A stretch of DNA of 64,000 nucleotides from an uncultured Eubacteriales bacterium. GTDB taxonomy: Bacteria; Bacillota; Clostridia; Peptostreptococcales; Anaerovoracaceae. Below are positions 18,917-26,969 of this stretch, piece after piece; within the stretch, counting starts at the first letter, position 1; the number at the start of each line of letters is the position of its first letter. The notes under the pieces were generated by a model. The model had not been told where the DNA came from and did no database searches. It worked only from the letters and a program-made list of their open reading frames with translations. The position numbers and the translations under genes are program-made. The DNA lies in assembly GCA_902778585.1 (NCBI GenBank), contig CACYYD010000001.1, positions 124,001 through 188,000 of the forward strand, written 5' to 3'.

Positions 18917-20317
18917 ATGACACCTGATTATGAAGCAATACTGAAGGCTGCAGAAACCTACGGCCCGGAGATCAGCAGATTTCTGAGAGATATGATCTCG
19001 CATCCAAGCGAGAGCGCTGAAGAGGGCGAAGTCGTAGCATGCATCAAGGCAGAGATGGAAAAGCTCGGCTATGACAAGGTAGAAGTCGACGGTCTCGGCA
19101 ACGTTATCGGATGGATGGGCGAGGGAGACAAGATCATCGCCATCGACTCCCACATCGACACAGTAGGTATCGGAAACATCGACAACTGGACAGACGATCC
19201 TTACAAGGGATATGAGACAGATGACATCATCTACGGCCGCGGCGGATCCGACCAGGAAGGCGGAATGGCATCAGCAGTATACGGCACAAAGATCATGAAG
19301 GACCTCGGCCTCATTCCTGAAGGCTACAAGATCATGGTAGTCGGCTCCGTAATGGAAGAGGACTGCGACGGAATGTGCTGGCAGTACATCGTAAACAAGT
19401 ACTTCAACGGTCCGGAAGACGCAAGAAGCAAGATCGAGTTCGTTATCTCGACAGAGCCTACCGACGGCGGAGTTTACCGCGGACACAGAGGCCGTATGGA
19501 GATCAGGGTAGACGTAAAGGGCATCTCCTGCCACGGCTCTGCTCCTGAGAGAGGCGACAACGCTATCTACAAGATGGCAGACATCATTGACGAGGTCAGA
19601 CAGCTGAACAACAACGGCTGCGACGACAGCACACAGATCAACGGTCTTGTGAAGATGCTCGATCCTAAGTTCAACCCTGACCACTATGAAGATGCAAGAT
19701 TCCTCGGACGCGGAACATGCGCAGTATCACAGATCTTCTACACATCGCCAAGCCGCTGCGCAGTAGCAGATTCCTGCGCTATCTCCATCGACAGAAGAAT
19801 GACTGCCGGCGAGACATGGGACAGCTGCCTCGAAGAGATCAGACAGCTTCCAAGCGTTAAGAAGTACGGCGATGACGTCAAGGTATCGATGTACATGTAT
19901 GACAGACCGTCCTGGACAGGCGAAGTTTACGAGACAGAGTGCTACTTCCCGACATGGATCAACAAGGAGAGCTCGGCTCACGTAAAGGCTCTCGTAGAGG
20001 CTCACAAGGCACTCTTCGGAGAGAAGAGGATCGGATCGCCTAGCGCTATGCATCTGAGAGACGGCAGACCGCTCTGCGACAAGTGGACATTCTCCACAAA
20101 CGGAGTATCCATCCAGGGCCGTTACGGCATCCCTTGCGTAGGATTCGGACCTGGAGCAGAGAGCCAGGCTCACGCTCCTAACGAGATCACATGGAAGAAG
20201 GACCTCGTAACATGCGCTGCACTCTACGCTGCTGCTATTCCTCTGTATCCTGATCAGGAGAAGACAGGCGACGTAAGCCAGTTCCGTCAGGGAACAACAA
20301 ACAACGATATCAAATAA
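18917..20317 (+). CDS. ygeY: YgeY-type M20 family peptidase/deacylase
   Basis: A 466-residue metallo-hydrolase of the ArgE/DapE/CPG2 (M20) family. Zinc-site motifs are [38 protein letters not shown] and the late HAPNE. It is a core member of the purine-degradation set and would hydrolyse an N-acyl or ureido amino-acid-like product. YgeX, the diaminopropionate ammonia-lyase that normally stands beside it, is not here. The start has ACGGAGG upstream, and the gene has its own promoter and terminator. Codon bias is extreme, suggesting high expression. Confidence 0.92.
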   Translation: MTPDYEAILKAAETYGPEISRFLRDMISHPSESAEEGEVVACIKAEMEKLGYDKVEVDGLGNVIGWMGEGDKIIAIDSHIDTVGIGNIDNWTDDPYKGYETDDIIYGRGGSDQEGGMASAVYGTKIMKDLGLIPEGYKIMVVGSVMEEDCDGMCWQYIVNKYFNGPEDARSKIEFVISTEPTDGGVYRGHRGRMEIRVDVKGISCHGSAPERGDNAIYKMADIIDEVRQLNNNGCDDSTQINGLVKMLDPKFNPDHYEDARFLGRGTCAVSQIFYTSPSRCAVADSCAISIDRRMTAGETWDSCLEEIRQLPSVKKYGDDVKVSMYMYDRPSWTGEVYETECYFPTWINKESSAHVKALVEAHKALFGEKRIGSPSAMHLRDGRPLCDKWTFSTNGVSIQGRYGIPCVGFGPGAESQAHAPNEITWKKDLVTCAALYAAAIPLYPDQEKTGDVSQFRQGTTNNDIK

Positions 20318-20351
20318 TAAGTGATACCGTACATAAAGACTGACATAAAAA

Positions 20352-20378
20352 GGCCGTTCCGTGAGGGACGGTCTTTTT
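20352..20378 (+). terminator. Terminator of ygeY
   Basis: A nine-pair stem (GGCCGTTCC/GGGACGGTC with two G-U pairs, loop GTGA) is followed by five T. Confidence 0.8.
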
Positions 20379-20390
20379 GTTGCGCTTAAG

Positions 20391-20419
20391 TTGATACTTG
20401 AAAATAATTCAAGTATAAT
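20391..20419 (+). promoter_or_regulatory. Promoter of the Cro-like gene with embedded 21-bp operator
   Basis: TTGATA at 20391-20396 and TATAAT at 20414-20419 are 17 bases apart. The spacer is almost filled by the inverted repeat TACTTGAA-N5-TTCAAGTA at 20395-20415, so a bound repressor would block polymerase. The same layout recurs at 21390-21418. Confidence 0.8.
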
Positions 20420-20445
20420 CGTTCTAACCAAAGGAGAGGACTGAA

Positions 20446-20634
20446 ATGCAATATTCACTCAAGGAGTTAAGAGCCCGCAAAAACTGGACACAGAAGGAAA
20501 CTGCCACAAAACTGGGGATATCAGTGCAGACTTACAATGCATGGGAAAAAGATATATCCCGCGTGGCAGTCGGCAAGGTGATAGCAGTAGCGGATCTCTT
20601 CGGAGTAAAGCTTTCAGAGATCAAGATATTCTGA
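20446..20634 (+). CDS. Small XRE-family (Cro-like) DNA-binding protein
   Basis: A 62-residue protein that is almost entirely one XRE helix-turn-helix domain: LKELRARKNWTQKETATKLG, then the recognition helix region ISVQTYNAWEKD. It has no effector domain. The start follows AAGGAGAGG. It is convergent with the S24 repressor, with a one-base gap, and is driven by a promoter holding the island operator. This recalls the Cro/CI arrangement of temperate phages, but no phage structural or integrase gene is near. Confidence 0.85.
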   Translation: MQYSLKELRARKNWTQKETATKLGISVQTYNAWEKDISRVAVGKVIAVADLFGVKLSEIKIF

Positions 20635-20635
20635 T

Positions 20636-21262
20636 CTACACCTTTCTCCGTATCTCTCTTGCGATGCCAAGGATCTCCACCTGCGGATCCGCGGCTGAAC
20701 CATCGGTCTGGACCGGATCATACTCAGGGTTGATAGGCTGAAGTATGATGCTGTGGCCCAGCATTTTTATTTTTTTGAAGGTAGCGTCACTGCCGCCTAT
20801 CCTGACAGCGCAGTCATCACCGTTCTCACATACATCAGCACGCTCAAACAGGACGATATCTCCGTCGAGATATTTGGGATACATGGAATCCCCCCTGATC
20901 CGGAGTGAAAAGAACTCTTTCCCGGATGATATAAGGTCTTCCGGGAGAGGCGTGAAGCCTTCGATATCTTCAATGGCTTCGACCGGGACACCGGCAGGTA
21001 TTTTTCCGAATACGGGGACTGAGGAAGACTTTTGCCTTTCCGCGCTTGCGGATGAAAGGTCTGTGCGCGCAAAATCATCCAGATCGACTTCGAATAAAGC
21101 TGCCATCCGGGTAAATACCTCGATCGGAGGGGTGGAGACACCTGACTCCCATTTCTGTATCGTGGTAAATGATCTGTATCCCAGTTTATCTGCCAGCTCC
21201 TCCTGGCTCATACCGGCTTTTTTCCTTAGGTATCTAATGTTTTCTGCGATATTCATGTCCAT
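20636..21262 (-). CDS. LexA/CI-like repressor with S24 self-cleavage domain
   Basis: A 208-residue repressor. The XRE helix-turn-helix is at residues 5-60. The S24 peptidase domain has the cleavage site Ala90-Gly91 in KIPAGVP, the catalytic Ser126 in RGDSMYP and the catalytic lysine near 163 in ATFKKIK. Such repressors cleave themselves when RecA filaments form. It starts with MDMN, so an ATG two codons later is also possible. The nearby 21-bp operators are its most likely targets. It is not the housekeeping LexA by its Cro-paired setting, though it could serve a similar function. Confidence 0.88.
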   Translation of the reverse strand: MDMNIAENIRYLRKKAGMSQEELADKLGYRSFTTIQKWESGVSTPPIEVFTRMAALFEVDLDDFARTDLSSASAERQKSSSVPVFGKIPAGVPVEAIEDIEGFTPLPEDLISSGKEFFSLRIRGDSMYPKYLDGDIVLFERADVCENGDDCAVRIGGSDATFKKIKMLGHSIILQPINPEYDPVQTDGSAADPQVEILGIAREIRRKV

Positions 21263-21320
21263 TTCTTTTCCTGACAGAGATGCTGATTACTTTACGATAA
21301 TACAAATAAATAGTACTTAA

Positions 21321-21341
21321 TAACAGATAATTATTCAAGTA
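21321..21341. promoter_or_regulatory. Degenerate operator upstream of the S24 repressor
   Basis: One arm, TTCAAGTA at 21334-21341, is identical to the operator at 20395. The opposite arm at the same spacing, TAACAGAT, keeps only part of the match. A further TACTTAAT half-site lies at 21314. This would suit weaker self-repression. Confidence 0.45.
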
Positions 21342-21389
21342 AATCATAATTAAATTCAAATACGCTTTAATTGTGGGCGCTGCCGGCCG

Positions 21390-21418
21390 TTGATGCTTGA
21401 TAATTAATCAAGTATCAT
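21390..21418 (+). promoter_or_regulatory. Promoter of the 80-residue protein with embedded operator
   Basis: TTGATG at 21390-21395 and TATCAT at 21413-21418 are 17 bases apart, with CTTGAT-N5-ATCAAG at 21396-21412 filling the spacer. The layout is the same as at 20391-20419. Confidence 0.7.
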
Positions 21419-21459
21419 TGAGCTGTGTATCGATGCGGAATGAGAGGTAATAAGACAAA

Positions 21460-21702
21460 ATGAGCAAAATCAAAAAACTTGATCTGTATCTGAGCGGACC
21501 GCAGTTTGAGAAGCTGCTCCTGCTTGCGGAACAGAAGGGCGTAACGCCCGAGGAAGCAGCAAATGAGGTCATCTACTCATATCTTGCGATCGTGGATCCG
21601 GCTGCCGTGGATTATGACGATATGACTGAAGAAGAGAAAGAAGAATATGACAGGCGCTATGAAGAATGGTGCCGGTCTGAAGGCGGCGGCCGTGTTGTTT
21701 AA
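21460..21702 (+). CDS. Unrecognised 80-residue acidic protein in the S24 island
   Basis: No family was recognised. The N-terminus is basic and strand-like (MSKIKKLDLYLSG), the middle is helical (FEKLLLLAEQKGVTPEEAANEVIYSYL), and the C-terminus is a very acidic stretch with many Asp and Glu and one Cys. The first half has the length and pattern of a ribbon-helix-helix DNA-binding unit, but this is weak. It has a promoter whose spacer is an operator of the neighbouring S24 system, which makes it a probable target of that repressor. A ribosome site, GAGAGGTAA, precedes the ATG. Confidence 0.6.
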   Translation: MSKIKKLDLYLSGPQFEKLLLLAEQKGVTPEEAANEVIYSYLAIVDPAAVDYDDMTEEEKEEYDRRYEEWCRSEGGGRVV

Positions 21703-21775
21703 ACCTTCTGTTTGTGTTATTCTCACTGTGTATAGGCAACTTTACAAAACACATGAAAAGGGAGAGAAATAACCG

Positions 21776-22351
21776 ATGAAGAGAATGGAAGAGATGATAC
21801 TGAAAGAGGGTAAGATACTGCCGGGCGGAGTGCTCAAAGTCGGCAGCTTTCTCAATCAGCAGGTGGACACAGCGTTCATGAAGGAGATAGGCGAGGAGAT
21901 CGCTGACTTGTATAAGGAAGACGGTGTGACCAAGATACTGACTATCGAGTCATCGGGCATTCCTATCGCAATATCGGCAGGCTTCGCAATGGGAGTTCCT
22001 GTCGTCTACGCAAAGAAGAACAAGTCCTCCAACGTATCGGGGGATGTATATACAACTCCTGTGAAGTCATTCACTCACGGAGACACAAACAATGTCGTCG
22101 TCGCAAAAGAATTCCTGAAGCCTGAGGAAAAGATCCTCATAGTCGATGACTTCCTGGCTCACGGAAGCGCTCTTACAGGACTTATCAGCATTGTTGAGGA
22201 GTCCGGAGCCGCACTCGCAGGCTGCGTTGCAGCGATCGAGAAAGGATTCCAGATGGGCGGTGACAGGCTGAGAGCCAGCGGCTACAGGGTCGATTCTCTC
22301 GCTATAGTCGATGAGATGACCGATGACGGGATCACATTCCGCGAACAATAA
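21776..22351 (+). CDS. xpt: Xanthine phosphoribosyltransferase
   Basis: A 191-residue type I phosphoribosyltransferase converting xanthine and PRPP to XMP. It has LKVGSFLNQQVD at the N-terminus, the family signature TIESSGIPIA, and the PRPP-binding loop ILIVDDFLAHGSALTG. The start at 21776 has AAGGGAGAG upstream. The leader of about 70 bases is too short for a purine riboswitch, and none was seen. It gives the cell salvage of the base that the upstream hydroxylases handle. Confidence 0.93.
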   Translation: MKRMEEMILKEGKILPGGVLKVGSFLNQQVDTAFMKEIGEEIADLYKEDGVTKILTIESSGIPIAISAGFAMGVPVVYAKKNKSSNVSGDVYTTPVKSFTHGDTNNVVVAKEFLKPEEKILIVDDFLAHGSALTGLISIVEESGAALAGCVAAIEKGFQMGGDRLRASGYRVDSLAIVDEMTDDGITFREQ

Positions 22352-22377
22352 TCCAGGAAAGAAGATAAATAAAGCAA

Positions 22378-23163
22378 ATGAAGATATCGATCGACGGATA
22401 CGATATTAGTTATAAAATAAGCGGTCCTGAGGGCGCGGATACTCTTGTTGTGCTCCAGGGCTGGGGAACCGAGATGAGCCTGTATGATTCAGTCGCTGCT
22501 GCAGTGAGCGACAGCTACAGGGTCATCCAGTTTGATTTGCCGGGATTCGGAAACAGCGACGAGCCGCGCGAGCCATGGAACGTTGACGCGTATGCGGACT
22601 TCTTCTGCAGTTTCATGGAGGCTCTCGGCATAAAGAAGGCGGTCCTTCTGGGCCATTCATACGGCGGCAGAGTCATAATCAAGCTGGCTGCAAGGGAAAG
22701 CATACCTTTTGAGATCGAAAAGATCGTTCTGGTAGACAGCGCGGGCGTTATGCCTGAGAGAAGCGCGTCACAGAAATTCAAGGTAAGGATGTACAAGATA
22801 AAGAGAAACTTCCTTACCAGCAAGCCTGTTCATTCGATGTTCCCTGAGGTCATCGATTACTGGATGAGCAAGCAGGGATCCGAAGACTACAGGAATGCCA
22901 GTCCGATGATGAAAAAATGCCTTGTTATGGCCGTCAACGAAGACCTCCAGCATCTGATGCCTTCCGTAAAGCAGGAGGTACTGCTGGTGTGGGGCGACCT
23001 CGACATGGACACTCCGATAAGCGATGCCCACAAGATGGAAGAGAAGATGCCGAACGCGGCTCTTGTTGTGCTTACCGGCACAGACCACTTCTCGTTCCTC
23101 TATAAGCCTGTCGAGTTCAGGAATATCCTGAGGGCATTCCTGAAGATCGGAGGTGCCGCATGA
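22378..23163 (+). CDS. Alpha/beta hydrolase
   Basis: A 261-residue soluble alpha/beta hydrolase. The nucleophile elbow is GHSYGGR near residue 93, an oxyanion-type QGWGTEM follows the first strands, the acid is in WGDLDMDTP, and the histidine is in GTDHFSF. No substrate can be assigned. It overlaps the membrane-anchored Mur ligase by four bases and is followed by ddl, which ties it to peptidoglycan or a related D-Ala-containing wall material, for example as an esterase or peptidase. Confidence 0.85.
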   Translation: MKISIDGYDISYKISGPEGADTLVVLQGWGTEMSLYDSVAAAVSDSYRVIQFDLPGFGNSDEPREPWNVDAYADFFCSFMEALGIKKAVLLGHSYGGRVIIKLAARESIPFEIEKIVLVDSAGVMPERSASQKFKVRMYKIKRNFLTSKPVHSMFPEVIDYWMSKQGSEDYRNASPMMKKCLVMAVNEDLQHLMPSVKQEVLLVWGDLDMDTPISDAHKMEEKMPNAALVVLTGTDHFSFLYKPVEFRNILRAFLKIGGAA

Positions 23164-24800
23164 TAATACGCGCACTGATCTCGCTGATCCTCGGCATACC
23201 AGCATTCTGGCTGGCGCTGCATTACAACATGCATATGTTCCAGCTCAACACGTACATGAACAACGAGCAGAACGAGTGGCTCAGGAGAAACAGTCATCTC
23301 CAGTGGATACTCAGGTTTGCGGCCGGCCTCGGTCTCATCAGCATCGGAGGCTCTTTGCTCATAAAGCAGCCTTGGTTCGGGCTCGTGATGGATGTCATCA
23401 TATGGATCACGCTCATAGTCATCATCCTGGTGTACAGGCTGATGAAAGAAATGAATTCAAAGAAGCCTCTCAAGTTTACTCCGAGAGTAAAGAGAATGGT
23501 GGCGACCGATATAGTCATCTGTCTGCTTCTGCTCATAGTCCCGGTGGCTGCCGTCGCGGCTATGGGAGACTTTGACATCCGCGCTATGGCGGGCTTTCCG
23601 CTGAGTGGATGGGTCGCGTTCGTAACCGGAATGCAGCTTCACCTCAACAAATGGGCAAACACCGTGAACCGTCCTATCGAAAAGGGCGTAAACAATCACT
23701 ACATCAACGACGCCAAGCGCATACTCAGGGAGAATCCTGATCTCACGATCATCGGCGTTACGGGAAGCTACGGAAAGACCAGCGTCAAGTTCTACCTCGA
23801 GACTCTGCTGAGGCAGAAGTACAGAGTGCTTGTCACACCTGAGAGCTACAATACTCCGATGGGTATCGTAATAACGATAAGAAAGTTCCTCAAACCTTAT
23901 CATGAGATCTTCGTGTGCGAGATGGGAGCGAGGTATGTAGGCGAGATAAAGGAGGACTGTGACCTTGTGCATCCGCACCACGGACTCATCACATCGATAG
24001 GTCCGCAGCATCTCGACACCTTCGGGAGCCTCGCAAATATCCAGAAGACCAAGTTTGAGCTCGCCGATGCCGTTCCTGACGGCGGCATGCTCTTCCTTAA
24101 CGGTGACAACGAATACATCGCGGAGGAACTCGCTTCGAGAAAGGGCAGCAGACCGCTTTACGACGATCCTGTGATGTATCATTCAGAGAAGACCGGAAGC
24201 GGCTATTACGCTTCGGATATCGTGGTAACAAACCACGGGACCGAGTTTACCGTAAATACTCCGGACGAAGAGTCGGAGAGATTCTCCATGAAGCTGGTAG
24301 GAGCTCATAACGTCATAAACGTTGTGGGAGCAATTGCCGTTGCTCATAAGCTCGGCATATCGCTTGCAGAACTCAGGATCCCTGTAAGGAAGATCCAGAG
24401 CGTACCGCACAGGATGGAGATGAAGAACCACGGCGACGTGACCATCATTGACGATGCATTCAACTCGAACCCTATCGGATCGAAGGCCGCGGTCGAGACA
24501 CTGGCTCTCATGGACGGCATGAGGATACTCATCACGCCGGGAATGGTAGAACTCGGTGAGGACGAGGCAGAATACAACAGAAAATTCGGAGGCTACGCTG
24601 CTGACTGCTGCGACAGGATATTCCTGGTTGGCAGAAAGCATACCGAGCCTATAAAGGAGGGCATACTGGCAAAGGGCTTCCCTGAGAAGAACATCGAAGT
24701 CTTCGATAAGGTGGAGGATGCCATAAGCCGCGCGTACGCGCTGAAGACTGAAGAGCATAAGTACATACTGCTCGAGAACGACCTTCCGGACAACTATTAG
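23160..24800 (+). CDS. Membrane-anchored MurF-like Mur ligase
   Basis: A 546-residue protein. Residues 1-140 hold about four hydrophobic segments (near 2-20, 47-66, 72-92 and 113-135). A Mur ligase central domain follows with the ATP loop GVTGSYGKTS, CEMGARYVGEI and the GPQHLDTFG region, and then a C-terminal ligase domain with DDAFNSNP. The MurF-type N-terminal UDP-MurNAc-binding domain is replaced by the membrane part. MurF adds D-Ala-D-Ala to UDP-MurNAc-tripeptide, and the ddl gene next door makes D-Ala-D-Ala. It may be the only MurF or a specialised membrane-bound ligase; murF is missing from the dcw cluster here. Confidence 0.85.
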   Translation: MIIRALISLILGIPAFWLALHYNMHMFQLNTYMNNEQNEWLRRNSHLQWILRFAAGLGLISIGGSLLIKQPWFGLVMDVIIWITLIVIILVYRLMKEMNSKKPLKFTPRVKRMVATDIVICLLLLIVPVAAVAAMGDFDIRAMAGFPLSGWVAFVTGMQLHLNKWANTVNRPIEKGVNNHYINDAKRILRENPDLTIIGVTGSYGKTSVKFYLETLLRQKYRVLVTPESYNTPMGIVITIRKFLKPYHEIFVCEMGARYVGEIKEDCDLVHPHHGLITSIGPQHLDTFGSLANIQKTKFELADAVPDGGMLFLNGDNEYIAEELASRKGSRPLYDDPVMYHSEKTGSGYYASDIVVTNHGTEFTVNTPDEESERFSMKLVGAHNVINVVGAIAVAHKLGISLAELRIPVRKIQSVPHRMEMKNHGDVTIIDDAFNSNPIGSKAAVETLALMDGMRILITPGMVELGEDEAEYNRKFGGYAADCCDRIFLVGRKHTEPIKEGILAKGFPEKNIEVFDKVEDAISRAYALKTEEHKYILLENDLPDNY

Positions 24801-24815
24801 AACAACAGGAGAAAA

Positions 24816-26006
24816 ATGATGAAGACAAGGGTGGCGATGATGTTCGGCGGCAAGACCGTCGAGCACGAGGTATCGGTTATATCGGGCATCCAGGCTCTTA
24901 TGGCCATGGATACCGAAAAATACGAGGTCATACCTGTATACATGACAAAGGATAACGAGATGTATACCGGCAGTGATGTCGGCGACATCAAGGCCTACAG
25001 GGACATCCCGGGACTGCTGAAGAAGTCTCAGCGCGTCATCATGGTGAACGAAGGCGGAAGGGTGCAGCTGGTGCAGTATCCGCACAAGACCTTCGGCGGC
25101 ATGAAGCCGGTAGACATAGATATCGCGTTTCCAGTCGTCCACGGCACAAACGTTGAGGACGGAGCCCTTCAGGGTTATCTCAAGACCATAGGCGTGCCTT
25201 TCGTGGGACCTGATGTCACATCTTCTGCAATAAGCATGGATAAATTCATCACCAAGGCCGTGCTCAAGGAGGCCGGAGTTCCGGTGCTCGACGCCAAGGT
25301 GTACACCATGGCTGATTATGAAGACGTTGAGGCCACGGCGGATGATATCGAGAAGACTTTCGGATATCCGGTCATCATAAAGCCGGTCAATCTGGGGTCG
25401 AGCGTAGGCATCGGTGTGGCTAAGACAAGGGACGAACTTGTCGATGCGATAGATGATGCTTTCAGATACGCGGCGAGAGTCATGGCGGAGCACGCCATCT
25501 CAAAGCTCAGAGAGATAAACTGCTCGGTACTCGGAGATGAGAATGAAGCTCTGGCATCGGAATGCGAAGAGCCGCTTACATCGGGCGAGATCCTGAGCTA
25601 TGAGGACAAGTATGTAAACGGCGGAGGCAAGAAGGGCGGCGCAAAGGGCGCCCCGGGCTCAAAGGGTGCCGGCATGGCAAACCTTTCGAGAAAGATCCCG
25701 GCAGATCTTACACCTGAGAAGCGCGAGGAAATCCGCGAGCTCGCCATAAAGTCTTTCAAGGCGCTTGGCTGCTGCGGAGTATCCCGCATCGATTTCATGA
25801 TCGATGAAGAGGAAGACAAGCTCTACTTCAACGAGATAAACCCTATCCCGGGCTCACTCTCGTTCTATCTGTGGGAGCCTGTAGGTGTACCTTATAAGGA
25901 ACTTCTTGACCGCATGATACAGCTTGCGATGAAGAGGGCTCGCCTTGAGGATTCACTCACATTCACATTTGACACCAATATCCTGAAAACAGCGAACCTC
26001 GGCTGA
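24816..26006 (+). CDS. ddl: D-alanine--D-alanine ligase with Gly/Lys-rich insert
   Basis: A 396-residue ATP-grasp ligase joining two D-alanines. Motifs are FGGKTVEHEVSV at the N-terminus, KPVNLGSSVGIG near residue 190, and EINPIPGSLSF near residue 340. Residues 269-286 are an unusual glycine/lysine/alanine stretch in the loop before NLSRKIPADL, where other ligases have a short omega-loop; this makes the protein longer than the usual 300-370. An ATG at 24819 is equally possible given CAGGAG at 24806. It forms a unit with the MurF-like gene upstream. Confidence 0.92.
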   Translation: MMKTRVAMMFGGKTVEHEVSVISGIQALMAMDTEKYEVIPVYMTKDNEMYTGSDVGDIKAYRDIPGLLKKSQRVIMVNEGGRVQLVQYPHKTFGGMKPVDIDIAFPVVHGTNVEDGALQGYLKTIGVPFVGPDVTSSAISMDKFITKAVLKEAGVPVLDAKVYTMADYEDVEATADDIEKTFGYPVIIKPVNLGSSVGIGVAKTRDELVDAIDDAFRYAARVMAEHAISKLREINCSVLGDENEALASECEEPLTSGEILSYEDKYVNGGGKKGGAKGAPGSKGAGMANLSRKIPADLTPEKREEIRELAIKSFKALGCCGVSRIDFMIDEEEDKLYFNEINPIPGSLSFYLWEPVGVPYKELLDRMIQLAMKRARLEDSLTFTFDTNILKTANLG

Positions 26007-26040
26007 TCCGGTGACGGCAGCTGCATGCGGTATAAGCAGA

Positions 26041-26952
26041 ATGCATTCAGTCACAAATATACAGAAATATTCAATACATGACGGCGACGGCATCAGGACG
26101 ACAGTATTCTTCAAGGGCTGTCATCTGAGGTGCCTCTGGTGCCATAATCCGGAGACACAGAGTTTTGAAAAGGAACTCCAGGTCGATGTCCCCAAGTGCA
26201 CCGGATGCGGCAGATGCGCGACTGTATGCCCGCAGGGCGCGATCAGCATTGGCGGGGACCATAAGTCTGTGACGGACCGCAGCAAATGCATCGTCTGCGG
26301 AAAATGCGAAGCCGCTTGCCTCGGTAATTACCGCACCGTCGTAGGACATGACTACAGCGTTGATGAGCTTGTAAAGATATGCCTCCAGGACCAGATGTTC
26401 TATGAGCAGTCAGGAGGAGGGGTAACGCTCTCAGGCGGTGAAGTCATGACAATGGACAGTGACTATATTCTGAGCCTTGTAAAGAAACTGCACCGCGAGG
26501 GCGTGGATGTGACCATAGATACCTGCGGCCAGGCACCGTACAGCAACTATGAAGCGATACTGCCGTATGTGCACACATGGCTTTACGATATCAAGGTTAT
26601 TGATAACGAAAAACACAAGAAGTATATCGGTATGGGCAACAGTCTCATACTCAGCAATCTGACAGAACTGGCGAAGTCAGGTGCAAGGATATATATAAGG
26701 ATACCGGTCGTAAGTGAGGTGAACGGAGACCGGGGATCCATGAAGGACATAATGGACTTTCTCAATGAGAACGGCATCAGACCTGCGCAGGTCAATCTTC
26801 TCCCGTATCACAGCACAGGGTCGCACAAGTACGGCAAACTCGGCAGAAAATACGGGGCAGAAGACCTTACGGCGCCTTCGGATGAAGAGATGAAGTCGTT
26901 TGTAACACAGTGGGAAGAAGAAGGGTTTACAAATATACACATCGGCGGATAG
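26041..26952 (+). CDS. hypE: Glycyl-radical enzyme activase for hydroxyproline dehydratase (HypE)
   Basis: A 303-residue radical SAM enzyme. CHLRCLWCHNPE carries the CxxxCxxC cluster. An insert with two 4Fe-4S ferredoxin motifs (CTGCGRCATVCP and CIVCGKCEAAC) marks the activase subtype for non-PFL dehydratases, and SGGGVTLSGGEV follows. It would place the glycyl radical on the enzyme encoded 17 bases downstream. The frame opens at a GTG at 26011, but homologues begin close to the ATG at 26041. The name hypE follows hydroxyproline usage and is unrelated to hydrogenase maturation. Confidence 0.88.
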   Translation: MHSVTNIQKYSIHDGDGIRTTVFFKGCHLRCLWCHNPETQSFEKELQVDVPKCTGCGRCATVCPQGAISIGGDHKSVTDRSKCIVCGKCEAACLGNYRTVVGHDYSVDELVKICLQDQMFYEQSGGGVTLSGGEVMTMDSDYILSLVKKLHREGVDVTIDTCGQAPYSNYEAILPYVHTWLYDIKVIDNEKHKKYIGMGNSLILSNLTELAKSGARIYIRIPVVSEVNGDRGSMKDIMDFLNENGIRPAQVNLLPYHSTGSHKYGKLGRKYGAEDLTAPSDEEMKSFVTQWEEEGFTNIHIGG

Positions 26953-26969
26953 ACGGACGGAGGAAAATC

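Noticed and set aside
20391..21702. Prophage remnant
   Set aside because: A Cro/CI-like pair is present, but no integrase, structural gene or attachment repeat was seen on either side, so only a regulatory island is claimed.
21703..21775. Guanine/xanthine riboswitch before xpt
   Set aside because: The gap is only about 70 bases and lacks the conserved purine-aptamer core; no fitting three-way junction was seen.
24183..25493. Open frame of 436 codons on the minus strand across the MurF-like gene and ddl
   Set aside because: It spans two clear plus-strand genes and their junction, and its translation is low-complexity and unlike any family.
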